A stretch of DNA of 64,000 bases from Triglochin maritima (taxonomy: Eukaryota; Streptophyta; Magnoliopsida; Alismatales; Juncaginaceae), in NCBI GenBank assembly GCA_963682175.1, contig OY821791.1, positions 23,529,826 to 23,593,825 of the forward strand, in the 5' to 3' direction. The translations under genes and the position numbers were made by a program. Of this stretch, positions 55,664-64,000 are shown one piece after another; positions within the stretch are counted from its first letter, which is position 1; the number at the start of each line of letters is the position of its first letter. The notes below the pieces were generated by a model that worked only from the letters and a program-made list of their open reading frames with translations, did not search any database and had not been told where the DNA came from.

Positions 55664-56845
55664 ATGGAAATCAATCTTATCCGGGACGTTGAAGAAGAAA
55701 TAAAAGAAGAGTACCCCTTGATTCATGAAAATTTGAATGCTTACATCATGGATGATTCCCATCATGAAGAGGACGGGGGCGAGTTGAGCAATGATGTGCA
55801 TGCTATTCAGTACATGAGAGCTCCTCCTATCTTACATCTCGAGCTAGATATCACGCCTCTCCCTGAGGAGCCACCCACAATTGAGCTGAAATAACTCCCT
55901 AAAGAATTGAAACACGTTTTTCTCGATCCCGATAGGTCATTTCCGGTGATTATTTCATCGACGTTGACTGAGGATCAGGAAGAACATTTGATTCAAGTCC
56001 TAAAGGAGCAAGAATCAGCCATTAGTTGGTCCTTGAAGGACATTAAAGGGATAAGTCCCAACATCACGCAGCACCACATCTATACGGAGGATGAGGCATG
56101 ACCACGTCGCGACCCACAAAGGCGTTTAAATCCAGCCATGACAGAAGTAGTTAAGAAAGAGATCATCGAGTGTTTAGATCATGGCATAATTTTTCCCATT
56201 TCGGACAGTGCTTGGGTAAGTCTTGCCCAGGTTGTGCCAAAGAAGCCTGGTATCACTGTTGTCCAGAATGACAACAATGAACTTGTTCCTACACGACTTC
56301 AAACTGGGTAGCGAGTCTGTATTGACTATAGGAAGTTGAACGCGGACACGCGTAAGGATCACTTCCCTCTACCTTTCATCGACCACATGTTAGAGAGACT
56401 CGTCGAGCATGCCTACTATTGCTTCCTCGATGGTTATTCGGGGTACAATCAAATCCCAATTGCTCTTGAAGATCAAGAGAAAACCACGTTCACATGTCCT
56501 TTTGGGACATTTGCCTATAGACGTATGTCTTTCGGACTTGGCAATGCACTAGCAATATTCCAACATTGCATGTTGAGTATCTTTTCCGACATGGTTGAGA
56601 ACTTCCTTGAGATTTTCATGGATGATTTCTCGGTTCATGGCACCTCCTTTGATGAGTCCTTGCACCACCTGAGCCTTGTTCTCAAGAGGTGTTCGGAAAT
56701 GAACTTAGCCTTTAATTGGGAAAAGTGTCATTTCATGGTTACGAAAGACATCGTTTTGGGCCACGTGGTATCTCATGATGGGATCGAGGTGGATAAGGGG
56801 GATAGATTGAGCTTTTTTCTAAGCTTCCGCCACCCACCTCGGTAA
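55664..56845 (+). pseudogene. Athila-type reverse transcriptase of element 3
   Basis: Same frame as the protease, with isolated stops at 55892-55894, 56099-56101 and near 56309. It shows the Athila RT sequence: PQRRLNPAM, ISDSAWVS..VVPKK, CIDYRKLN, TRKDHFPLPFIDHMLERL, FLDGYSGYNQI, FTCPFGTFAYRRM and the catalytic FMDDFSVHG near 56620. The frame is lost near 56800. The enzyme would copy element RNA to DNA. There is no X region: about 75 codons of linker link protease to RT. Confidence 0.92.
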
Positions 56846-57216
56846 AATAAATTCAGTCATTCCTTGGACATGCTGGTTTTTACCGACATTTTATTAAAGA
56901 TTTCAGCAAGATAGCTCGCCCATTGACAAGCCTGCTTACGTAAGGCACATCTATTGAGTTCACACCCGAGTGCATAGACACATTTGAGTTTCTAAAGAAT
57001 GAGTTGACCTCTGCTCCTATTATTAAAGCATCTGTGCGGACTCTACCTTTCGAGCTGATGCGTGATGCATCTGATTATGTGATAGGAGCAGTTTTGGTTC
57101 AGAAAGTTGACAAATTGCCACATGTGATCTACTATGCAAGTCGTACTCACAATGACGCCCAACTGAACTACTCCGTTACTGAGAAAGAGTTCCTCGCGAT
57201 CATATTTGCGTTGTAA
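56846..57216 (+). pseudogene. RNase H of element 3
   Basis: Frame-shifted relative to RT. The RT-RNase H connection (LGHAGFYRRFIKDFSKIARPL) is in one frame up to a stop near 56941. The RNase H core at 57004-57216 has ELMRDASDYVIGAVL, HVIYYASRT and LNYSVTEKEFLAIIFAL. It would remove the RNA strand after reverse transcription. Confidence 0.88.
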
Positions 57217-57738
57217 AATTTTTCGTTAGTACCTCATTGCGTCGCAAGTCATCATCTAGACTGGTCACTCAGCTCTTCGCTGCCTTTAGTCTAACAAGGA
57301 TGTGAAACCCTGTCTCCTTTGTTGGATCTTGTTGTTGCAAGAGTTCGACCTTGAGATACGAGATAAGAAGGGATGCAAGAATGTCGTGGCGGATCACCTA
57401 TCTCGCATTCCAGTTGAGCTTTCGACAGATCCACCGGTGAACGAGTTCTTCCCTGATGAGAACCTTATGGCAATAGCCTCACCCCCTGGTTCGCATATAT
57501 TGTGAACTATTTAGTAACCGGGGAGGTGCCGACTCGTTGGACACAAAATGAGAAAGCCAAGTTCAAGTGCTCCAATACGGCTTTTACTAGCCCACGTTAT
57601 TCGAATACGCTTTTACATTTTGCAAAGCATGTGATCAGTGTCAACGTGTGGGCTGCATTGGAAGACGTGATATGATACCACTCAATCCTATCTTACTGGT
57701 TAACAGCTTTGATGTTTGGGGCATTGATTTGTTCATTT
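57217..57738 (+). pseudogene. RNase H end and truncated integrase of element 3
   Basis: 57302-57505 reads the RNase H end (LEIRDKKGCKNVVADHLSRI) and the Athila linker. The integrase N-terminal region has an internal loss near 57580. At 57615-57738 the zinc-finger half CDQCQRVGCIGRRDMIPL and VWGIDLF with the first catalytic Asp are seen. The sequence ends there, so the rest of integrase and the 3' LTR are missing. Confidence 0.82.
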
Positions 57739-57833
57739 TAAATTACGGCAAGTACGGATCGATCCATAGGGAGGTGTGTCAACTTTGGTTCTTTTGAAGG
57801 CAAGTGGGAAAAGAGGGGAGAAGAGTTGATTAC
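57739..57833 (-). mobile_element. Relic of an Athila-type LTR end
   Basis: TTACGGCAAGTACGGATCG...AAGTGGGAAAAGAGGGGAGAAGAGTTGATTAC follows the minus-strand U5 pattern seen in elements 1-4 (GGCAAGTACGGGTCG, AGGGAGGTG, CAAGTGGCAAAA, GATTGATTAC). It starts in mid-LTR and is cut by element 4 at 57834. Confidence 0.7.
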
Positions 57834-59386
57834 TGATTGAACGTTTTAATTATAACCACAAGTGCATGGCCACATTGAAGCGGTGACAAATATGGGTCGA
57901 TCCACAAGGAGGTGTGTCGACTTTGGTTAGTTCGAAGGCCAGTGGGAAAGAAAGGACTTATGATCTAAACTACACTACAATGCGAAAGGAATGAGAAATA
58001 CACAATAAAACTAAACCCCATAGGGGGTAGAGAAAGATTGTGAATACAAAGATATGTGTGTGTGTTCAATTATGCTCATCACAACATGTAGTGCATGAAA
58101 ATCATAAAACTAAATCCAACTTTGCCCCACATGAAATAAGATAACACAATATCATTAAAACATACAAGACAATAATTGGAATGAAGCTAAATGAACTCAT
58201 GTATAAAGACCAAACCCCACTATGCCTCCACATGAAATAAGATAACACAATATCATTAAAACATACAAGACATTAATCAAGGTAAGGGTAAGAAAACCAC
58301 AAGCAACTACAAGCCATGTTTCCTTTATCAACTCCATCCTTATCCTCACATCATCATTCCCCATAAAATAGGTCCACTAGTCTAAGCATATGCTAAGCTT
58401 CATTCAAGAGCATTAGCATATCAAAGACAAGAGTGAAATCTCATTAGATGGTTATGAAAATCATATAAGGCTGAAAGGATTAAGATAACACACACACCTG
58501 ATACATTACATAATCACATCACATTATTTTCCACCCCCCAAATGGGGATGGAACTACTAACTAATCATTATACTACAACCTACATTAACAAAATGAAACA
58601 TTCTACTGAAAAGAAATTAAACCAAGTAAGCAAGAAATATAAAAGAAGCTAATTCAAAGGAAGTCAAACTAAAGAAGCATGTAAGAATTAAAAGACAAGA
58701 CAATATTAAAAGAAACTAAGAAAAATTATTTTATTAACATGACTCACATTGCAAGTGGCATTCTTCTCCACCTTGAGTTTTCGCTTCAAGGCTTTTACAC
58801 CAAGTAGAGAGAATGCCACCAAGCAATGGGTGATACAAATGAGGAGGAGTTCTATTTATAGACATAGAAAAAGGTAATCCGGGACAATCCCCCGTTACGG
58901 GACTAAATGTATACCAAAAATAGACTAAACACAACCTAATACATGACCCAACAAAGTTTTATCGGATCCGGACCAAAACAGACAGCCAATCAGTGGTCTT
59001 GGACTGCCAATTGGCGGTCTATATTGTCTGTATCCAGCCTAGTTTTGGTGTGTACTTGTCTGGCTTCATATCTTCTTGTTTGATGCATTCGAGTAGGTTG
59101 TTGGAGCTCAGGACCGAATCGAATTGCCAAAATACTCCGCATGATGGTGTGGAGTTTCTTGATTTTCTCCTTGGTCCTTTGGGCTTACATCCGGGTCCTT
59201 CAATCTTGCATCTCAGTCCCCGAGTCTTGCAACTCAGTCATTTTCCTTGCTTCTAGGTCCTTTTATGCCCTTCTCCTCAATCCTGTTTATTCCTAAAACT
59301 CAAACATAAAACTCGTTACGTAGCATTGTTTAGGTGAAAAATAATGGATATAAGACACAAATATATGCATGATATGATGTCAATCA
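57834..59386 (-). mobile_element. 3' LTR of element 4
   Basis: Plus-strand borders TGATTGAACGTTTTAATT and ...GATGTCAATCA (minus: TGATTGACATCATATCATGC...). 1553 bp. Minus-strand TATAAATAG at 58852-58860. U3 palindromes at 58981-58998 and 59002-59019. Confidence 0.87.
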
Positions 59387-59401
59387 AATACCCCCACACT
59401 T
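59387..59401 (-). promoter_or_regulatory. Polypurine tract of element 4
   Basis: Minus strand AGTGTGGGGGTATT directly before TGATTGACATC. Confidence 0.85.
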
Positions 59402-61104
59402 AACTTTTGCTAGTCCTGAGCAAAACAAAGAAAGAGAAAAAATTAAAGAAAGGAAAAAGCATACGAAAAACAGGGAAATCCTAACTCACTTTTGTTGGAA
59501 TCACGGTTACACTTAGCATGTGCAACAAGCCGTTAAACCTCCTTGTCTCCAAGGAAGAGGAGTGTTGTCTCCTGAGGGTTTTCGGCGGATATACCCACAA
59601 AATCCGAACAAAAATGCATTATTCAATCTAGAAACTCGACTCGATAGACTCATTTTTATCAATCATTGGACGCGGTAATCCTACGGGCCGACTCTATATA
59701 GGTATTAGTCCACACACCTAGCCTGATGAACCATTCGTGCATGTTAAATAAGGACTTAAGTGAAAGACATTGACAACCTCAACATCCTCAAGTGATACAA
59801 AGTGTGAAGTCCATTAAGGTTCTTATTTGCATTACCATTTTGTTTTCTTTCTTGTTTGTTTTCTTACTCTCTTTTTTGTTCTTTTTTTATACTAGTTGGA
59901 GTTTCGTTCTCCCAAGGTCAGGTTTCATGAGTCATTGCCTATGAGGACTTCCACTATCACTTACACATTTCTCCAAGTCTCCACATAGGGCAATCCCTAC
60001 CACCTGTGTAACAAGAGTTCGGTTGGTGCATCCCAAGTCAGATGACTCAAAAGCACCAGGCACAAAGTCTCCTCAGACCTAATTTCCCGAGTGATAGGAG
60101 CCACGTGAGAAGAGAGAACACATACTCACTTATTTCTTATCTACACATCAACCAAAACCCCTACACTTAATGTCTCACAACAAGATTTAAAGGGTCCTTG
60201 ACTAGAACAAACTTCCTTATATTAACAAACACAAATTATTGACTTACTAGGTTCAGGGTGGACTTCTTGAATTATTTGAGTATTGAAACCCTCTGATTAC
60301 TTTCCCTGAGGGAAAACCGGGGTGCATCCTAACGACTCGATATGACCTAAAGCAGGTATACAAGATATCCTAATGCATCAAGTTCAAGAAAAATTTGGGT
60401 GCTTTCTTTTTACTTTGCCTCTCAACGGTTTTGCACATGCTAAACACACGTGAAACCAACAAAACATTTTCTTTCGCAAACACATGAAGATTTTGAAAGA
60501 AATGGGAAAATTTTAAAGCACTGGGCAAGCAAAAGAAGACAAGTCACCCAAGGATCATGGCAAGCACATATATCGATATTAAATGTTGCACACTAACATG
60601 ACCCTAACAATGCACACAAAAGAAAACAAAATCAAAGGAAAAGACTCGACTATGTACACACGTAAAACACCCCCCACACCTACTTCATGCATTGTCCTCA
60701 ATGAATGTGAGCATATATACTACATGGATTTATGCATGAAAAATAAGAGATCTCACCAACGTGAAGTACAAAGGGAAGTTCATGGCTATGTTGATGGACA
60801 CAACCCAAATTCCCTCAAAACTTGTCAGATGCTAAAGAAGGGATACAAATACGTGAAAAAATGTGGCCCAAATACATAAGGGTTGGGGCCACAACAATCG
60901 ATGCTCGCTCATGGAGTCTTTTATTGTACTTTTTTTTAATATAACTATGTACAAAAATAAGTTCCCATCTTCATTTGTCAAAGGACATCAAATGGGAACC
61001 TCAAAAGTGGGTCAATGCACTTGGAAAGGGAACATGACACCACACGGGGCCAGAATACTCATGTTTGGGCCCCCTCAAAAAGAGCACAAGATGGAAGAAG
61101 AGGT
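59402..61104 (-). other. Non-coding 3' region of element 4
   Basis: Homologous to the 3' regions of elements 1 and 2. The conserved block at about 59930-60110 has stem CTTGT/ACAGG where element 1 has CCCGT/ACGGG, one pair changed C-G to U-A and another to a wobble. Upstream parts (60240-60560) match element 2's 39600-39910. No coding. Confidence 0.75.
59506..59573 (-). ncRNA. Three-hairpin RNA cassette, element 4
   Basis: Minus strand: SL1 AGGAG/CTCCT (59573-59558), adjacent SL2 CTTCCTTG-GAGA-CAAGGAGG (59557-59538) with one G-U pair and a GNRA loop, 11 nt, SL3 GTTGCAC/GTGTAAC (59526-59506) with one G-U pair. Confidence 0.7.
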
Positions 61105-61774
61105 TCATGAACGACGCAAATGTGTCTCATTCAAAGGATCAAACTGCAAGAGCTTGAACCTCTCAAGAGTTTGGGAAATATGGGGCAACGGAAGAAGAGT
61201 TTCTCCCGTTGCGGTGCTGAAGTTATGATCGTCAATCCAAACTCTCCAACTAACAGGCTGGCGGGTCGGAACGAGGTCAAGAACCTTGTTAGGCATGTCT
61301 GACTCACCAGGCGAACAAAAAGTGGGTCTCTTACCCAAGGTATCCTCCAAGGAACTCCTAATACCCTCATTAGCAATATAGGTTTTTGATGTTCCGTCAT
61401 TCCAAGATGATCAGGAACAATAGTGAGAGGCAAACTCTCATCAGGTCGTTTGAAATTAAGGGTACTAGGGAGCTCTTGCTCCACCAAATGTGAGTCCTTA
61501 AGAGGCACAACATGAAGATCATATGGCTCAAGGGCTACAAGACAAAAAGATACGGCACAATCCTGTGCCGACTCATAATGAAGTTGGTCCATGTTATTCT
61601 CAATTTGGATCGAATCCCCCTCCATGTGATCGTGAATTGAAACCCCAAGTCCCTCATACTGAGTAGGAGTTTGACTTTGAATGATTGTGCTTTGAATTTG
61701 TAGATGTGGAGGTGGTTTGATATCAGAAGATAAATCCTCATTTTGACAAGAAAGGTTACCCTCCTCATGTTCAC
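61105..61774 (-). pseudogene. X region of element 4, frameshifted
   Basis: Minus-strand frames 61625-61131 and 61350-61105 line up with the X region of elements 1 and 2. LVALEPYDLHV matches MAIEPFELHI. VSWRVWIDDHNF matches IGWRVFFDEQLN, followed by an ERFKLLQFDPL stretch where the others have GFEPFSFDL. The two frames differ by a shift. No protease motif lies between this and the Gag part, so the protease was lost while X remained. Confidence 0.65.
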
Positions 61775-61786
61775 GGAATTATTGTG

Positions 61787-62448
61787 TCATTTGATCACTT
61801 GCATTTCCATAGTTTGCAAGGAATTCAAGTTGGACTTGAATAAAGTTCGAGTGGTTTCCATGAACGTTTGGAGGGTTTGTTTTAAGGAATCAAGTTTGGG
61901 GTCAACAGTGAGGTTCATGTTAGAATTTGGGAAATGGATGGGTTGGGTGTTTATGGGGTGAGAATGAGTCCAACAATTGGTCGTGGGTGGTGACTGGTAG
62001 AATTCTGGGTATTCGGGAGGAGGATATTGGGGTGGGCATGATGTATAAAAATTTAAATAAGAATGGTCTCCCCATGAATCCATCCCTCTCGGGTTTTACG
62101 CGGATGCGTAATGGTTATATTGAGCATTTTGGGAAAAGGTATGCTCATACGCAGGCTCTGGGGAACATAAGGGCATTCCCCGATAACAAGACCAATCAAC
62201 CCACAACAGTCACACGGTACGGCTACTGGAGCCACCGGTGCACTCATGTTGTCTACCGCACGCATGAAAGAGGCCAAAGTTTGTTGTAATGTCTCAGTTT
62301 GTTGACCAACATATGATCCGACATAACTAGATGGTGGTTTAGCAGTCGGTGCCTCTCTCATATTATCCCAATCTGAAGATTGCTCAGCCACACAATTAAG
62401 ATTGTCCCAACCGTACGGGGTGTTAGTCGGAGCCACCCCAGGTTGCAT
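61787..62448 (-). pseudogene. gag: Gag C-terminal half of element 4
   Basis: The frame 62448-62053 has a linker, TETLQQTLASFMRAVDNM and a knuckle CDCCGLIG.VIGEC with His replaced by Leu. The frame 62083-61787 has the Pro-rich stretch and LDSLKQTLQTFMETT, NSLQTMEMQVIK, matching the leucine-rich Gag tail of element 1. The particle-forming Gag core is absent. Confidence 0.75.
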
Positions 62449-63611
62449 TGGTCTGGAATACCAGGGATAATTGTCCTAGTCCCAACAATGATATGGATGG
62501 TATCCCATGTAACCATCCATCTCAACAAAAAACTCTCGAGTCGACCACTCTCACCACCACGAGACTAAGCTCGCAAAAAAAGTGCTCGATTCGACCCTAA
62601 AACCTAATAGAGAGTGTAAAGGGGAGGAGACTAGAACGTAGAAGTAGGTGATAAGAAGATGACTCAGAGGAGAAGGGAAGAATCCTTAGAAACTAGCGTG
62701 GGTAGTGGGAGAGGGTAGAAGTTTAATCTAGCACCTCCTACTATGGGTCCTTAGGCTAGATGACGCCTAACTTCGAGGTCACTAGTCTCGACACACCTCG
62801 CCTCACCTCCCTACAACGAAGACCACAATGCCCAGTAAGTGATACCAAATCCGGAGATCCAGTACCTCCTACTATCGACAAGGCAGGCGATGTCGATCAG
62901 GTCATGACGGTCTCAACTAGATCACTCTCCTAGTGCGTCCGAATTCCTTAGGGATAATGTCTACTTGCTTTTATATTAAGGCTTTACTTGAGTGTGCTTT
63001 TTGAGGCTAAGGGAGGGGTGATTAAATCTCCCACCTTATCTTTGAAGATTATAGGTAATGCCCTTTAAAGATGTTTTGAAATCTTAGGCTACCAAGCAAC
63101 TCACCAAACAAGCACTCACCTCACTCTTGTCCCGATGCAATTCCTTCTAACTAATGCATGGTTATACAAAATGCATGAATGAGAGTAGGAAATGCGTACC
63201 TCATGCCAGCACTCATCAACTGAAAGTAAACTAAAATAAAAGACAACTACATGCCTAAGTCAAGTATGTGATGCATGACCTAAACAAGTAAGAATGCCTA
63301 ATCTTTTGCTTTGGATTTAGTGGCCAAGTTGATTAAAGGGGATTGATATTTAATCTGGAAGCAAACTAAAAGTCACAACATTCAAGATTGCACTCCCAGA
63401 CAACTACACTAAAACACACAACAACCAGAACAAAAATGGGAGAACGTGAAGCTCACCAGGCCGCCAATTGGCGGTCATTGTTGCTTTTTTCGCTCGCCAA
63501 TTCTTCCAGTTGCCTCCCCTTGATCCTGAGGATCCCTGAAACAAACCAAAACTAAAAAAGAAAAATTAAAACCACTCGAATCGTCCAAACCAAAGTCTAG
63601 ACAAAACACCT
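62449..63611 (-). other. 5' leader of element 4
   Basis: Minus strand GATCTAGT (62923-62916) can pair with ACTGGATC (62863-62856), enclosing ATCGAC/GTCGAT, the counterpart of the leader stem in element 1. One palindrome GGCCGCCAATTGGCGGTC at 63459-63476. No Gag start region was recognised between here and the Gag remnant. Confidence 0.7.
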
Positions 63612-63628
63612 CCCCGGCAACGGTGCCA
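63612..63628 (-). promoter_or_regulatory. Primer-binding site for tRNA-Asp, element 4
   Basis: Minus strand TGGCACCGTTGCCGGGG, one mismatch to tRNA-Asp, six bases from the LTR end at 63635. Confidence 0.88.
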
Positions 63629-63634
63629 AAAACT

Positions 63635-64000
63635 TGTTTAATCGTTTAAACTACCGTAAGTGCACAACGTCGGTGAAGACGTGGCAAACACGGGTCGATC
63701 CACGGGGAGGAGAGCAATCTCTGGTTTGCATGAAGTCAAGTGGCAACAAAAAGGGGGAAGAGTTTTGTTTATGCTAATCTACGCTACACTAAACTACTAA
63801 GAAGAAAATGCAAAGGAAAGCTACTAATGATTACTTCAAACAAAACTAAAAGAACTGAATACCAAGCTGGAATCAGGAAGAGAGAGACCCCTAAGGGGTG
63901 GAGTGTGTGCACACATGTAAAAATATGGTGAAGATTGCAATCTATAGACACAAATGTAGGTAATGTTTTCATGTATAGAAAGTGTCTAAAGGTTATGGCA
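63635..64000 (-). mobile_element. 5' LTR of element 4, partial
   Basis: Plus strand starts TGTTTAATCGTTTAAACTACCG. The sequence CCGTAAGTGCACAACG...GGTGAAGA...CGGGTCGAT...CTCTGGTTTG resembles the end of element 3's LTR much more than the element 4 LTR at 57834. The window ends inside it. Confidence 0.85.

Larger units (their letters stand above)
50482..57738 (+). mobile_element. Athila-type element 3 with RT, truncated in integrase
   Basis: LTR, tRNA-Asp primer site, leader, gag, protease, RT, RNase H and part of integrase, all in Athila order. No 3' LTR: the sequence breaks at about 57738 within integrase and meets an LTR relic of opposite orientation. It is the only element here with an Athila-type RT, and its LTR, leader, palindromes and gag/protease offset match elements 1 and 2. 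So it represents the autonomous type from which they could derive or which could mobilise them. This copy has many stops. Confidence 0.9.
57834..64000 (-). mobile_element. Athila-type compact non-autonomous element 4 (runs off the window)
   Basis: Minus-strand element: 3' LTR 59386-57834, polypurine tract, non-coding 3' region with the hairpin cassette, remnants of an X region and Gag C-terminus, leader, tRNA-Asp primer site, then a 5' LTR from 63635 that leaves the window. The interior is only 4.2 kb. The Gag core, protease, RT, RNase H and integrase are all absent. The two LTR ends are clearly different in sequence, so the element may be a recombinant. Confidence 0.85.

Noticed and set aside
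57217..57738. Search for an env-like gene, known in some Athila elements
   Set aside because: Element 3 ends within integrase, and the interiors of elements 1, 2, 4 and B show no signal peptide or membrane segment in the expected position. X has no visible hydrophobic segment, so I do not call it env-like.

Overview
This window is plant nuclear DNA, most likely from a eudicot, and is almost entirely LTR retrotransposons. The Ty3-gypsy elements of the Athila type carry a primer-binding site matching tRNA-Asp. There are also Ty3-gypsy chromovirus (Tekay/Del type) pieces, one Ty1-copia element of the Angela/BARE type, and a PIF/Harbinger transposase remnant. I found no convincing host gene, tRNA gene or rRNA gene.

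Layout. 1-1939: end of a chromovirus pol gene and its 3' LTR (+). 1940-8442: old repeats, including three related LTR-like units, two of them head to head. 8443-42100: a four-element nest whose borders can mostly be read to the base. An Athila-type element (element 2, +, 8448-42095, duplication AGGTG) was split in its 5' LTR by a copia element (-, 8786-34032, duplication AAAAC). The copia was split twice in turn: in pol by element 1 (+, 12661-20789, duplication ACCTT) and in its 5' LTR by element B (-, 24946-32113). 42101-46441: AT-rich DNA with a Harbinger remnant and one more LTR-like fragment. 46442-50342: truncated chromovirus (-). 50343-50481: LTR fragment. 50482-57738: element 3 (+), the only Athila-type element here with reverse transcriptase and RNase H, truncated in integrase. 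57739-57833: LTR relic. 57834-64000: element 4 (-), compact, running off the window.

Elements 1, 2 and 4 share a plan that is not simply decayed autonomous Athila. They have gag and a protease domain, then a C-terminal extension here called X, then a long conserved non-coding 3' region, with no RT, RNase H or integrase. Element B has gag and protease only. Such elements would need enzymes supplied in trans; element 3 shows that a related RT-bearing form existed.

The most interesting signals are in the RNA. (1) All four Athila-type elements with a visible 3' end (1, 2, 4, B) carry three small hairpins about 90-140 nt upstream of the 3' LTR. Two hairpins abut, the middle one has a GNRA loop, and the spacing to the third is always 11 nt; paired changes preserve the stems between families. 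(2) All five Athila-type elements carry paired 16-18 bp palindromes both upstream of the TATA box in U3 and about 90-160 bp after the primer-binding site. The palindrome sequence differs between element B and the rest, but within each element the U3 and leader copies match. (3) A stem in the 5' leader is kept by compensating changes. (4) Gag and protease are offset by +1 at the same GA-rich site in elements 1, 2 and 3. All structures and counts were read by eye and not computed.
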